Origin: Verrucomicrobiota bacterium
GTDB lineage: Bacteria; Verrucomicrobiota; Verrucomicrobiia; Limisphaerales; PALSA-1396
DNA: 32,503 nt
Assembly: GCA_016200005.1 (NCBI GenBank)
Contig: JACQFP010000014.1
Coordinates: 1-32,503, forward strand
Direction of reading: 5' to 3'
Position numbers and translations under genes: made by a program. Under the pieces are notes generated by a model. That model did not search any database. It had not been told where the DNA came from and worked only from the letters and a program-made list of their open reading frames with translations. Shown in pieces: positions 14,858-23,067 of this stretch (the stretch's first letter is position 1; every line of letters starts with the position of its first letter).

Positions 14858-16447
14858 TTAGTCCAACGGGGCACGGTCCTGAGTCCAGATCGTCAAGTTT
14901 GTCAGGTCTCGCGGTCGCCGGGATAATACTCCAGCGAGTGCAAACCCCACCACGAACATCAAGAGGTTGCTGACCAATCCGGTGTAATAGGAGTCGAACC
15001 GGCTTTCCAGTACGCGGGAAAAACTGGCGGGAAGCCAGCCCAGCCCGGCGAACGAAATGACTGCCGAGAAGCCGGCGGCGAACACGATGCCCAACAGCAC
15101 GGCTCGTTCATCGCCACGAGTGGTGAAGAAGCCGAGGAGATACAACCCCAGCAAGCCACCCGCGATGATGGACGTAAACTCGGTATAGAAATGCTGGAGC
15201 GTTCTGGCCTCCGAATGCGCCAGCACAATTGCACCGCCCAGCATGATGATCGAACTGCCCAGCGTGGTAAGCTTGGCCACGCGAACGTAGTGACCGTCGT
15301 TCCGGCCGGCGGCGAGGTGCCGCCGATAAATGTCCGTGACAATTACCGCGGAAATGGAATTCATCGCCGAGGACATGCTCGACATGGCCGCCGCCAGCAC
15401 CGCCGCCACCACGATTCCGGAAAAGCCCGCGGGCAGTTGCGTCGTGACAAAGTAAGGCAGCACCTCCTCCGCCCGGCGCGCGCCCGACAACATGTCGGCG
15501 ACTTGCGGGTCAGGAAAAATCTTGTAGAACACATATAAGCCGGTGCCGACAAACATGAAGTAGCCCCAGGTTGGCAGGCAGATCCAGCAACTGATCCACA
15601 GCGCCTGGCGCGCGTCGCGGGTGGATTTCGCCGCGCAGTATTTTTGCACCACCTCCTGGTTGGTTGTGTATTCGCCCAACCACTGGAAGACACCCACCAA
15701 CACCAGCATCAGCACCGTCTTGTGGCTCAACGCGAAGTCCCATGGCGCGGGATGCAGCCGACCGTCCGCCGGGTCCAAGTCGCCCAGCATGAACTTGCCG
15801 TCATCGGAAGCCACCGAGATAAGCTGGCCCAACCCGCCGGGCAGTTTGAGCAGGATGACACCCAGGATCAGCAACCCGCCCGCCGTCAGAATCACGGATT
15901 GGACGAAGTCCGTCCAGATGACCGCTTCAATGCCGCCGACCACGGTGTAGTACGCCGTGATCGCGCCGCCCACCACGATGCACGACGTCACATTCCAACC
16001 GGTGATGTAATGCACCAGCAACGAAACCAGATATTGGATGAGGCTGATGCGCATCAGTTGCGCAATGATGAACACGCTCGCCCCATAAACCCGCACGCGC
16101 GGTCCGAAGCGGCTTTCAAGGTATTCAAATACGGACGTGATCCTCGCGCGGCGGAACATCGGCAGAAACCAGCGAGCCACAATGAACACCCCCACCGGCA
16201 GCGTCAGGCAGATGAGGTAGCGTAGATAAGCCGTTTTGAAAGCGTCCGCCGGATAGCCGACAAACGTGATGGAACTGATCGCCGCGCCGAACAGCGAGAC
16301 GCCCAACAGCCAGCCGGGATACGCCCGTCCACCGACAAAGTATTGCTCCGTGGTGCGGCTGCGTCGGCGGAAATACCAACCCATGCCGGCCATCGCGGCG
16401 AAATAGAGTGCGATGACCGTGAAATCAATGGCGCGAATCTGGTTCAT
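14858..16447 (-). CDS. sodium:solute symporter (SSS family)
   Basis: The 529-residue protein has about 13 hydrophobic helices and the hallmarks of the SSS family: 'TEQYFVGGRAYPGWLLGVSL', 'GAAISSITFVGYPADAF', 'YTVVGGIEAVIWTDFVQSVI' and the 'AAAMSSMSSAMNSISAVIVT' stretch that includes Na+-site serines. It should import a small organic solute with sodium. Relatives include sialic acid, sugar, proline and vitamin carriers; the substrate cannot be read from sequence. It is the last gene of a minus-strand set after kdsB and an uncharacterised protein, 39 bp downstream of the latter. Confidence 0.9.
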   Translation of the reverse strand: MNQIRAIDFTVIALYFAAMAGMGWYFRRRSRTTEQYFVGGRAYPGWLLGVSLFGAAISSITFVGYPADAFKTAYLRYLICLTLPVGVFIVARWFLPMFRRARITSVFEYLESRFGPRVRVYGASVFIIAQLMRISLIQYLVSLLVHYITGWNVTSCIVVGGAITAYYTVVGGIEAVIWTDFVQSVILTAGGLLILGVILLKLPGGLGQLISVASDDGKFMLGDLDPADGRLHPAPWDFALSHKTVLMLVLVGVFQWLGEYTTNQEVVQKYCAAKSTRDARQALWISCWICLPTWGYFMFVGTGLYVFYKIFPDPQVADMLSGARRAEEVLPYFVTTQLPAGFSGIVVAAVLAAAMSSMSSAMNSISAVIVTDIYRRHLAAGRNDGHYVRVAKLTTLGSSIIMLGGAIVLAHSEARTLQHFYTEFTSIIAGGLLGLYLLGFFTTRGDERAVLLGIVFAAGFSAVISFAGLGWLPASFSRVLESRFDSYYTGLVSNLLMFVVGFALAGVLSRRPRDLTNLTIWTQDRAPLD

Positions 16448-16486
16448 CGAATCAGAGTGATGAGCTTGTTGAGAAGGTCACCAACC

Positions 16487-17737
16487 TCAACCGGAACTTT
16501 GCAGTGGTTCTGGGAGCGCTCCCGACGAAGCCCTCTTCGCCAGGCCGCGCAGACCTTCAAGCATGCGGGGTCGGCTCAATGGGCGAACATCCCTCACGAT
16601 TGCCTCACGCATGGCCTGGCCGCGTTCGGTCTGCTGCGGATACGACATGAACTGCAACTCAATGCCGAGTCGCTGTGCGGCGCGCAAGGCGATGAGCGGC
16701 CAGACCACGCCCAAGTCACCGATGATCGCCAGACTGCCCTCGTGTCGGGCGAAGCCGGACATCTCCATGCGGAACGGCACCTTGAACAACTTGGTCTTGG
16801 GCAGACCGGCCGCGATGGCTTCCTGCACGGCACCGCCTTCACGCTCAATCTGCCAGACCCGTTCAAGCGCCGGGTCGAGGTCGATGCGAATAAGGCTCTT
16901 GCCCGCCAGGCTGTAACTGAAATGTTCCTGCCAGGCCGACCACATGCCGTGACCGGTATAAGTCTCGAATGGTCCATCGTGAATCTCCTGAGTCAACGCT
17001 ACGCCCGATTCGATGATCACATCGGCCTCGTCCAGCATCCGTGCGAGCCGCGTGGCGCGCTCGGTGAGGCTGAGGCTGTCGCCAATGCATAACCCGACCA
17101 TGCCGCCGCCGATGAGTTGCGGGATGGTCACCAGAACCGGCAGATTCTGCTTTGCGCCGATGCCAATCATCGTGCGTTCGTCGGCGCCCAGCCCGGCAAT
17201 TTCTTCGAACGACGCGCCGCGGCTCCGCGCGAGTGTCAGAATTTCATTCGAGAGATGCTCCAACCACAGGCCCATGGGATAGCCGAGGTTGCCCGCCGCT
17301 TTGATGAGGGTCTTGCCCGGCGCGGTCTTCAATTTTTCCATCAGTTGCTCGTCGATGGGCAGCGATTGCTTGATTTCGTTCAAGCTTTGGTCGTCGAGCA
17401 AAGTAAGTTCAAACTCGCCTCCGAGAGGCAGCAACTTCGACGGAACGCCGACCGCCGCACCCGAACACCGTTTGACTTTGTCCAGTGTCCCACCCATTTC
17501 GTGCGCCACCACCGCCGAGCTGGTGGTCACGGCATCGACGAGCCCGACGCGCATCAACTCCGCAATCAGCGTGGTCACACCTTCGTGCAGGTTCGGCCCG
17601 CTGCCGGTAACCACCGCCACCTTGCCGCCACGCTCTTTCGCCGCGACGATCTTATCCACGGTTTGCTGGACGCGCGCGCGCGTCACGTCGTCCAGGTCTT
17701 TTTCGAGGGCGATCAGAGCGTTGGTATCAATCGACAT
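16487..17737 (-). CDS. uncharacterised Rossmann-like protein (possibly deoxyhypusine-synthase-like)
   Basis: The product is 416 residues from the ATG at 17737, chosen because GTAAGGAT lies just upstream; an earlier ATG at 17761 has no such site. The N-terminal part reads 'VAVVTGSGPNLHEGVTTLIA' and 'LMRVGLVDAVTTSSAVVAHE'. The mid-part has 'GAKQNLPVLVTIPQLIGGGM' and 'GDSLSLTERATRLARML'. These glycine-rich alpha/beta signals are faintly like deoxyhypusine-synthase-fold proteins, but the hypusine catalytic lysine region is not obvious. Placement between kdsB and a sodium symporter in one operon hints at metabolism of an acidic sugar or similar solute. Treat the fold suggestion as weak. Confidence 0.6.
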   Translation of the reverse strand: MSIDTNALIALEKDLDDVTRARVQQTVDKIVAAKERGGKVAVVTGSGPNLHEGVTTLIAELMRVGLVDAVTTSSAVVAHEMGGTLDKVKRCSGAAVGVPSKLLPLGGEFELTLLDDQSLNEIKQSLPIDEQLMEKLKTAPGKTLIKAAGNLGYPMGLWLEHLSNEILTLARSRGASFEEIAGLGADERTMIGIGAKQNLPVLVTIPQLIGGGMVGLCIGDSLSLTERATRLARMLDEADVIIESGVALTQEIHDGPFETYTGHGMWSAWQEHFSYSLAGKSLIRIDLDPALERVWQIEREGGAVQEAIAAGLPKTKLFKVPFRMEMSGFARHEGSLAIIGDLGVVWPLIALRAAQRLGIELQFMSYPQQTERGQAMREAIVRDVRPLSRPRMLEGLRGLAKRASSGALPEPLQSSG

Positions 17738-17764
17738 GGTTTCATCCTTACTTGATGGCATGGC

Positions 17765-18520
17765 TCAGTTCAATCCGCGCTCGTGTAGCATGGCCTCGGC
17801 GCGCGCTAAATCCTGCTCCGTATCCACGCTGAAACCGCAGAAGGCGTGATCACGGCACTTCGTCTCGATGACTCGCAGACGGAAGCCGTGCTCCAGCACC
17901 CGCAGTTGTTCGAGCGACTCGGTCACCTCCAGTGGAGTGGGCGGAAGGTGCGCAAGTTTTTGCAGAAAATCACCGCGATAAACGTAAAGCCCAACGTGTT
18001 CGTAAACCGCGTGCGCGCCGGCGTGGCGCGGGTTGGGGATCAGTGAGCGCGAGAAATAAAGCGCGTGGCCCGCCAGATCCACGACGACCTTGACCACAGC
18101 CGGGTCGGCGAGGTCCTCGGATCGGGCAATGGGATGCATCAGCGTCGCCATCGGCAACGCCGGATCATCGAGCAGCGGCTGCACCGCTTCGTCAATCATC
18201 ACGGGATCGAGAAACGGCTGGTCGCCCTGGAGGTTGACGACGATATCCGCGTCCATCTGCCGCACCGCCTCCGCCAGACGATCCGTGCCGCTGGGATGTT
18301 TTGGTGAGGTCATGATCGCCTTTCCGCCGAACGCTTCGACGGCGCGCGCGATGCGTTCATCATCCGTCGCCACGCACACCGAGTCCAGACTGCGCGCGAG
18401 CAGCGCCCGCTCATGGACGCGCTGAACCATCGGCTTGCCAAGAATCAGCTTCAGCGCCTTGCCGGGCAATCGCGTCGAGCCGTAACGGGCGGGGATGATG
18501 CCAACGACTTTATGCGGCAT
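17765..18520 (-). CDS. kdsB: 3-deoxy-manno-octulosonate cytidylyltransferase (CMP-Kdo synthetase)
   Basis: The 251-residue protein matches KdsB throughout: 'IIPARYGSTRLPGKALKLIL' (nucleotide-binding), 'VATDDERIARAVEAFGGKA', 'HPSGTDRLAEAV', 'IVVNLQGDQPFLDP', 'ALYFSRSLIP', 'LEVTESLEQLRVLEHG' and 'FSVDTEQDL'. It activates Kdo with CTP to form CMP-Kdo, the donor for the inner core of lipopolysaccharide, in the cytoplasm. Close relatives handle other ulosonic acids, so the exact sugar is likely but not certain to be Kdo. The gene heads a minus-strand operon with an uncharacterised protein 27 bp downstream and a symporter. A conserved leader-like repeat lies just upstream (18556-18618). Confidence 0.93.
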   Translation of the reverse strand: MPHKVVGIIPARYGSTRLPGKALKLILGKPMVQRVHERALLARSLDSVCVATDDERIARAVEAFGGKAIMTSPKHPSGTDRLAEAVRQMDADIVVNLQGDQPFLDPVMIDEAVQPLLDDPALPMATLMHPIARSEDLADPAVVKVVVDLAGHALYFSRSLIPNPRHAGAHAVYEHVGLYVYRGDFLQKLAHLPPTPLEVTESLEQLRVLEHGFRLRVIETKCRDHAFCGFSVDTEQDLARAEAMLHERGLN

Positions 18521-18860
18521 GATGGCTCGTGGGTAGTGGACGCATGGTGTGTTACAATTTTCTCAAGTTCACGATGAGCCATCTTTCATTCTCCCCCCAT
18601 TGACAGTCAAGCCAACGGATGATCGGTGAGGACACAAGCGGCTGTTTGGGTTGACCCGGCGTTCGCGCACCGTACTCTGCAAATGTTATGAATCACCAAA
18701 GACTTTTCCGTGTTTGGCCACCGATAATCCGTAGCGAGGAAATCTTTCCATCCACATGAATCGTTAGGCTCACAACTATCACCAGATATCGCACATGAAT
18801 ATCCCAGGACCTGGCGAAGTCACTAAACGCAATTTCAATGAGCACCACAGCAAGCTTATT
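18521..18860. other. intergenic region upstream of kdsB
   Basis: This 340-bp gap lies between the dehydrogenase stop and the kdsB start. It contains the repeat at 18556-18618 and otherwise no gene I recognise. It must hold the kdsB promoter, and the end of the dehydrogenase transcript. Confidence 0.5.
18556..18618 (-). repeat. leader-like repeat, copy A (upstream of kdsB)
   Basis: On the minus strand it reads GGCTTGACTGTCAATGGGGG, then GAGAATGAAAGATGGCTCA. It matches copy B at 28387-28443 with a few substitutions and two small gaps. It lies about 40 bp before the kdsB ATG in the sense direction and contains GGGGGGAG followed by ATG triplets, resembling a ribosome-binding site with a short leader frame. 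Confidence 0.6.
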
Positions 18861-19958
18861 TCAGGGTGACTGTGGACGTATCATGACTTGGGCGGGGTTG
18901 ATCGCCTTGTGCTTGCCTTTATTGGCAGTGATTTCGAAGGCTTGAGGGACGGACTCGATTCCGGAGAGGACGTGCGTGATGGTCGGTTTCAATTGGATGC
19001 GACCGGTGGCAACCAGCCGGACGGTATGTTCGAGGTGCGCCTGGGTGCTGATGTCCGGAAACACGTAACGGAGACTGCGCTCGCGCAAGAGATCGACGTT
19101 CAGTTGCAACGGGCCGCCGAACCAGGAAACGCCCACGAGCTTCCCTCCAGAGCGCACCGCCTCAATCGCCTGGAGGAGTGTCTGGTGGCCGGCCAGTCCT
19201 TGTTTCGGACTGCCGCCCGCGCACTCGAAGACCACATCAGCGCCGTTTCCGCCGGTCAGTTCACGGATCGCCGGGATGACATCACAAGTGCGGGCGTTCA
19301 GGGCGTGGTCCGCGCCGAGTTCGCGGGAGACCTGACACACCTCGTCACGCACATCCACGGTGATGACCAAGCCCGCGCCACTGAGGCGCGCGACCTGCAA
19401 GCACTCCAGACCCATGCTGCCCTGACCGAGAATCACCACCGCGTCTCCAATTCGCAGTTGTGCCGTCTCCACCGCGACCACGCTGTCGCTCAGGGATTGC
19501 AGGCACGCCGCTTCGCTATCGGAGATCCGGTCGTCCACCTTCACGAGGGCAATCTCCGGCAGCGACGCCACTTCGGAGAAACAACCAGGTAGGTCGAATC
19601 CGATGACTGGGCCTTTGCGGCAGAGTTGGCTGCGCTCGGAGCGGCAGAGCGGGCACTCGCCGCAAGGCAGCTTGGCCCGCGCCGCGACACGGTCACCGGG
19701 ACGAAACCGGCTCGCACCATTGGTTTCAAGAACGCGGGCGCAGAACTCGTGTCCAAAAAGCTGGACGGGAGCTTCAGTTTCAAGGCGGCGTTTGATGCGG
19801 TCGAAGGCCAGTGTCGGGATTCCGCACGCAAGTTGTGCTTCCGTGACGCTCGGCTGCACACAGAGCGGTTCAACCAAAACGATTCCCGGCGAACAGACGG
19901 GTTCGGGAACGTCGTCGAGCCGCATGTCGTTGAATCCGTAAAAACGCCAGGCTTTCAT
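18861..19958 (-). CDS. zinc-type medium-chain dehydrogenase (MDR)
   Basis: The 365-residue product starts at the ATG overlapping the NHL stop codon (ATGA). The GroES-like N-terminal domain carries 'FGHEF' (His70-Glu71) and the structural zinc cysteines in 'CGECPLCRSERSQLC' (99, 102, 105, 113). The NAD(P)-binding domain shows G-Q-G-S-M-G at about residue 185 and 'VITVDVRDE' with an aspartate favouring NAD. The first catalytic zinc cysteine, normally in a C-G-x-C-G/S-D segment, appears replaced ('LCVQPSVTE'), so zinc-dependent alcohol oxidation is uncertain. The substrate is unknown. Coupling with the NHL protein suggests a joint pathway. Confidence 0.85.
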   Translation of the reverse strand: MKAWRFYGFNDMRLDDVPEPVCSPGIVLVEPLCVQPSVTEAQLACGIPTLAFDRIKRRLETEAPVQLFGHEFCARVLETNGASRFRPGDRVAARAKLPCGECPLCRSERSQLCRKGPVIGFDLPGCFSEVASLPEIALVKVDDRISDSEAACLQSLSDSVVAVETAQLRIGDAVVILGQGSMGLECLQVARLSGAGLVITVDVRDEVCQVSRELGADHALNARTCDVIPAIRELTGGNGADVVFECAGGSPKQGLAGHQTLLQAIEAVRSGGKLVGVSWFGGPLQLNVDLLRERSLRYVFPDISTQAHLEHTVRLVATGRIQLKPTITHVLSGIESVPQAFEITANKGKHKAINPAQVMIRPQSP

Positions 19959-21118
19959 CGTTTGGTTTTCCGACGGACAAATTTTTGCAACGTGTGGCAC
20001 GAGCGCGGTACCAAGCCGCGGTTGCCACCGGCCGACATGGTAACTTCCGCCACATAGATGTCACCGCGCGAATCGACACAGATTCCGTGCGGCGCGAAGA
20101 AGTCTCCCGGAGCACAGGGGTTTTCGCCGCCGCCCCAGCGCGCCTGGAGTTCGCCGTGCGTGTCGAAGATGCTCACCCGCCCGCCCGATGCGTTTGGCGT
20201 GGGATGTCGTCCTTCTCCCTCTCCCTGCGAAGCGGGGAGAGGGTCGGGGAGAGGGGTTCCACTTTGGTTTTCAACGGCCCTCCTCTCCCCATCCCTCTCC
20301 GCCCTCGAGAGAGGAGAGGGAGAAGTCACCGCTGAATCCCTCGGCGAGTTCCTCCCTTCAACCACAACGGGCCACATCCCCGCGCGAAAGCCCAACTCGG
20401 CGATGTACACATTCTCCGCACCGTCGATGAAGACCTGACATGGACGCGCGACATCGGTCCATTCGGAAAGGAACGTGCCGTCGGGCGCGAAGAGTTGGAT
20501 GCGGCTGTTCTCGCGGTCGGCTACGTACACCGTCCCTTGCCGATCCACGGCGATACCGTGAGGCACGTGAAACTGGCCGGGGCCGTTCCCCGGCTCGCCA
20601 CAAGAGAAGAGCAGCCGACCGCCGGGCGCGAACTTGTGCACTCTCGCGTTGCCGTAGCCATCGCTGATGTAAATATCTCCTTCAGGTGAAAGCGCCACGT
20701 TGGTCGGGTAATGGAACGGCGGCCCGACACGAAGGATGGTGCGGTAGTCCACACTGGTTGCGCCGGTGTCCGAGGGCTTGCCGCTCGTACCCAGCGTCAG
20801 CAACAGTCTGCCGTCGGGGGTAAACTTGCGGACGGTGTGGTCGAGGTCGTCGGTGCAATAGACGGCGTCGTCCGGCCCGATGAAAATCCCGTGAGGCCGG
20901 GCGAACAATCCCTCGCCCCATGAACGCAAGAACGTGCCGTCCCGGTTGAAGATCATGACGGGGTGCTCGCTTCGATTGAAGACATAGACACGATCCTGCG
21001 CGTCGGTGGCCACCGCCACCACTTCCGTCCAACTCCATCCACTCGGCAACTTCGCCCAGTGGTCATTGGCCTCGTAGCCAAATTCAAGACAAGACTTCGT
21101 TGCGGTCTTAACAGTCAT
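19955..21118 (-). CDS. NHL-repeat beta-propeller protein
   Basis: The 387-residue protein (start MTVKTATKSCLEFGYEANDH at 21118; longer frames upstream lack support) consists of NHL repeats: 'VVAVATDAQDRVYVFNRSEH', 'HGIFIGPDDAVYCTDDLDHT', 'NVALSPEGDIYISDGYGNAR', 'HGIAVDRQGTVYVADRENSR' and 'HGICVDSRGDIYVAEV'. This is the six-bladed propeller seen in peptidyl-alpha-hydroxyglycine lyase-like and related proteins; the ligand is unknown. No signal peptide is evident. Near the C-terminus about 38 residues ('SPSPLSRAERDGERRAV' to 'LPASQGEGEG') are encoded by an inserted palindromic repeat in frame, between two blades. It overlaps the downstream dehydrogenase gene by 4 nt. Confidence 0.8.
   Translation of the reverse strand: MTVKTATKSCLEFGYEANDHWAKLPSGWSWTEVVAVATDAQDRVYVFNRSEHPVMIFNRDGTFLRSWGEGLFARPHGIFIGPDDAVYCTDDLDHTVRKFTPDGRLLLTLGTSGKPSDTGATSVDYRTILRVGPPFHYPTNVALSPEGDIYISDGYGNARVHKFAPGGRLLFSCGEPGNGPGQFHVPHGIAVDRQGTVYVADRENSRIQLFAPDGTFLSEWTDVARPCQVFIDGAENVYIAELGFRAGMWPVVVEGRNSPRDSAVTSPSPLSRAERDGERRAVENQSGTPLPDPLPASQGEGEGRHPTPNASGGRVSIFDTHGELQARWGGGENPCAPGDFFAPHGICVDSRGDIYVAEVTMSAGGNRGLVPRSCHTLQKFVRRKTKR
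20212..20325. repeat. palindromic interspersed repeat inside the NHL gene
   Basis: A perfect 13-bp terminal inverted repeat, CTTCTCCCTCTCC (20212-20224) and GGAGAGGGAGAAG (20313-20325), bounds a 114-bp element (38 codons). Inside are the hairpins CTCTCCC/GGGGAGAG (about 20219-20241) and CCCTCTCC/GGAGAGGG (20293-20300 and 20313-20320). The host frame stays open on the minus strand. Confidence 0.85.
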
Positions 21119-21326
21119 GGCTTGTTTCTTACGCAGACAAGTTTTTCCTAGCCGCAGGAGGGAGCCAAGAAAGCAAACGCCTGTTGCGGCAACACAAGGA
21201 CGATAAAAGAATAACGCCGCGCAAGGCGAGTGTAAGTTTTCAGCAGGCGATGACACATAACTTGCTCGGAATTGTAGCTGGAATTGAAGCTTGGTTTCTC
21301 TGGCGTTCTGCGGTAAGTTGGTGGCC

Positions 21327-21686
21327 ATGAATGAATGCCTGACCGACTTGGACCTCTTGGAACTGTCTCAAGGTTCGCTCGCTTCGTTTGAGCAGCGGCT
21401 CGCGACGATTCCCAAACAACTCTGCGCGCCGTTTCATGAGGAGGCGCGCCAGCTCGAAATCGAATTGCTCACGGTTTACCGCGTGGTTGTCCTGTGTACA
21501 AAGCGCGAGGAGGACTTGGAGCGGGTGAGCAAATGGTGGGCAACGATGGTGCGGGTCTGCGACGACTTCGCCGTTCGATTGGGCGGGCTGGTGCAAGCGC
21601 ACCCGGCGTGCGGAGCCGAGCAGTACTACGACCGGGTGCTGGAATTACGCAGCAAATGCCTTCGTCTCCAGAAGATGCACAGTTGA
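21327..21686 (+). CDS. hypothetical protein, first of three overlapping genes
   Basis: From the ATG at 21327 the product has 119 residues, mostly helical and charged ('MNECLTDLDLLELSQGSLAS', 'EEARQLEIELLTVYRVVVL', 'YYDRVLELRSKCLRLQK'). No domain is recognised. An upstream in-frame start at 21291 is less likely because the helical domain begins at MNECLTD. The gene's 3' end overlaps the 48-residue frame at 21656, which in turn overlaps the TPR membrane gene at 21799, suggesting one translationally coupled unit. Confidence 0.55.
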   Translation: MNECLTDLDLLELSQGSLASFEQRLATIPKQLCAPFHEEARQLEIELLTVYRVVVLCTKREEDLERVSKWWATMVRVCDDFAVRLGGLVQAHPACGAEQYYDRVLELRSKCLRLQKMHS

Positions 21687-21802
21687 GCGGCGTTCCCACC
21701 GAATGCATCCCTCAACTGGCCGGTCTCTACGACCGCTTCGCAAATGCTCTCGATCCGTTCGCGCCGGAGCGAGATCTCTTTAATCCGCGTCACTCGTCAT
21801 GA
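21656..21802 (+). CDS. 48-residue overlapping ORF
   Basis: This short frame begins MPSSPEDAQLSGVPTECIPQ and continues 'LAGLYDRFANALDPFAPERD' before stopping in an ATGA overlap with the next gene. The first 31 bp overlap the preceding gene in another frame. Its sequence looks protein-like (balanced helix with Pro/Asp cap), and the chain of overlaps supports expression. No family is recognised. Confidence 0.45.
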   Translation: MPSSPEDAQLSGVPTECIPQLAGLYDRFANALDPFAPERDLFNPRHSS

Positions 21803-22932
21803 CCAGTTTTCTCTACACGGCGCGGACAGCGTCTGGGGGCACTCTCACCGACCGAATCGAAGCCGAAAGCCTAGATGCTGCGCTTCTGGCTCTCGAACAT
21901 GAAGGTCTTCGCGAAATCCTTTTTCACACCGATGAATTCGCCGAAGCAACTCTTGCGATGGCGAAAAAGGAAGTGTCTCCGCACCTTCTGACTCGACCAA
22001 TAACACCTCAACAGGAACGTAAGTCTCGCCAACTGGGAGGGACGTGGGGGCTGATTTGGTTTGGCTGGAAGCGGGAATGGCATTACTGGTTTCCCTTGCT
22101 GTTATGGAACAGTTACAGCTTCTACCACGGTCGTCCATTCGGTGATTTTGCTTGGCTAGGCTTTGCTCTGAGTGGTCTGTTTCTTGTGGCATTTATATTC
22201 ATGCGACTTCCCGGCATCGCGTACAACCAACTCATTGAGGCAACTGTGTGGCACCGCGGCCAGGCCGTTAAGCGTTGGGTTGAGCTTCTGCGCAGCTTCA
22301 AGCGATTTTTCAACGTCGGAGTTCCAGAAATGGAGTTGGATTGCCGTATAGCTACGGTTATGGCCAGGGATGGAGACTTGGATCGAGCTTTGGCAATTTT
22401 TCAGAAACACGAGGTCAATTCAGTCGGGAGAGCCTATTACTTCTGTCGCCAGGCGGAAATCTACGGTGCGGCCAAAGAATACCAGAAAATGGTTGAGTGT
22501 CGCTTGAAAGCTATGGAGGAGAGCCGCGGCGGTCAGAATGAGACTGTTGATTATGCACTCGGACTGGTCCGGCGACTCCACGATGCGACAGCGGCCCAAC
22601 AGGTTTTGGCGCGCGTTTCTGAGCAGCGCTTAACCGACATCGGTCATGCCTATCTGCATTATTGTCGAGGCTTGATTGCGCTGGAGCAAAAGCATGCTTC
22701 CCTCGCAGAGTCCGAGTTTCGGGCTGCGCTCCTCAAGAACGCCGCCTACGAAATGAATCCATTGGCTTCGGGCATGTTGAAAGAAGTGAAGGCATTTTTG
22801 AGCATCGCCTTGGCCCAACAAGGTAATTTCGAAGAGGCGCGCAAGTTATTCGCGGACGCTTCCCCGTTACTGAATGCGCGAAGGGAAACGGAACTTCTGG
22901 CGCGTTGTGAATCTGCCTTGGGGATGCGATAA
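21799..22932 (+). CDS. membrane protein with GspF-N-like domain and TPR-type repeats
   Basis: The 377-residue protein has three parts. Residues 1-45 ('FLYTARTASGGTLTDRIEAE', 'SLDAALLALEHEGL') resemble the short N-terminal motif of type II secretion/type IV pilus platform proteins (GspF/PilC). Two hydrophobic helices follow (about 94-112 and 115-136). Residues 170-375 are helical-hairpin repeats of TPR type ('GDLDRALAIFQKHEV', 'ALEQKHASLAESEFRAALL', 'ALAQQGNFEEARKLF'). The rest of GspF is absent, so it is not a secretion platform. It may be a membrane-anchored scaffold. The ATG overlaps the stop of the previous ORF. Function unknown. Confidence 0.7.
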   Translation: MTSFLYTARTASGGTLTDRIEAESLDAALLALEHEGLREILFHTDEFAEATLAMAKKEVSPHLLTRPITPQQERKSRQLGGTWGLIWFGWKREWHYWFPLLLWNSYSFYHGRPFGDFAWLGFALSGLFLVAFIFMRLPGIAYNQLIEATVWHRGQAVKRWVELLRSFKRFFNVGVPEMELDCRIATVMARDGDLDRALAIFQKHEVNSVGRAYYFCRQAEIYGAAKEYQKMVECRLKAMEESRGGQNETVDYALGLVRRLHDATAAQQVLARVSEQRLTDIGHAYLHYCRGLIALEQKHASLAESEFRAALLKNAAYEMNPLASGMLKEVKAFLSIALAQQGNFEEARKLFADASPLLNARRETELLARCESALGMR

Positions 22933-23004
22933 CGTGACAGGTTTACCCATGTTGCCCGCTCACGTCGTCCAAGCTAAGAACGGCCCCACCGAAAACCTCC
23001 GTTG

Positions 23005-23067
23005 TCACGCAACTCGCCGCCAATGAGCGCAGTTCGTGTCGAAGACAACGCGAGGAATCCCATTCAC
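23005..23067 (-). pseudogene. PIN-domain toxin stub
   Basis: A GTG overlapping the antitoxin stop (GTGA) opens a 20-codon frame 'VNGIPRVVFDTN' followed by an early stop. 'RVVFDTN' is the first beta-strand and catalytic aspartate of PIN-domain ribonucleases. The remaining ~110 residues are missing, so the toxin is dead. Confidence 0.5.

Noticed and set aside
15644-16225. Plus-strand frame opposite the symporter gene
   Set aside because: Composition (His/Arg/Gln-rich) is typical of the reverse of a membrane-protein gene, and there is no start signal.
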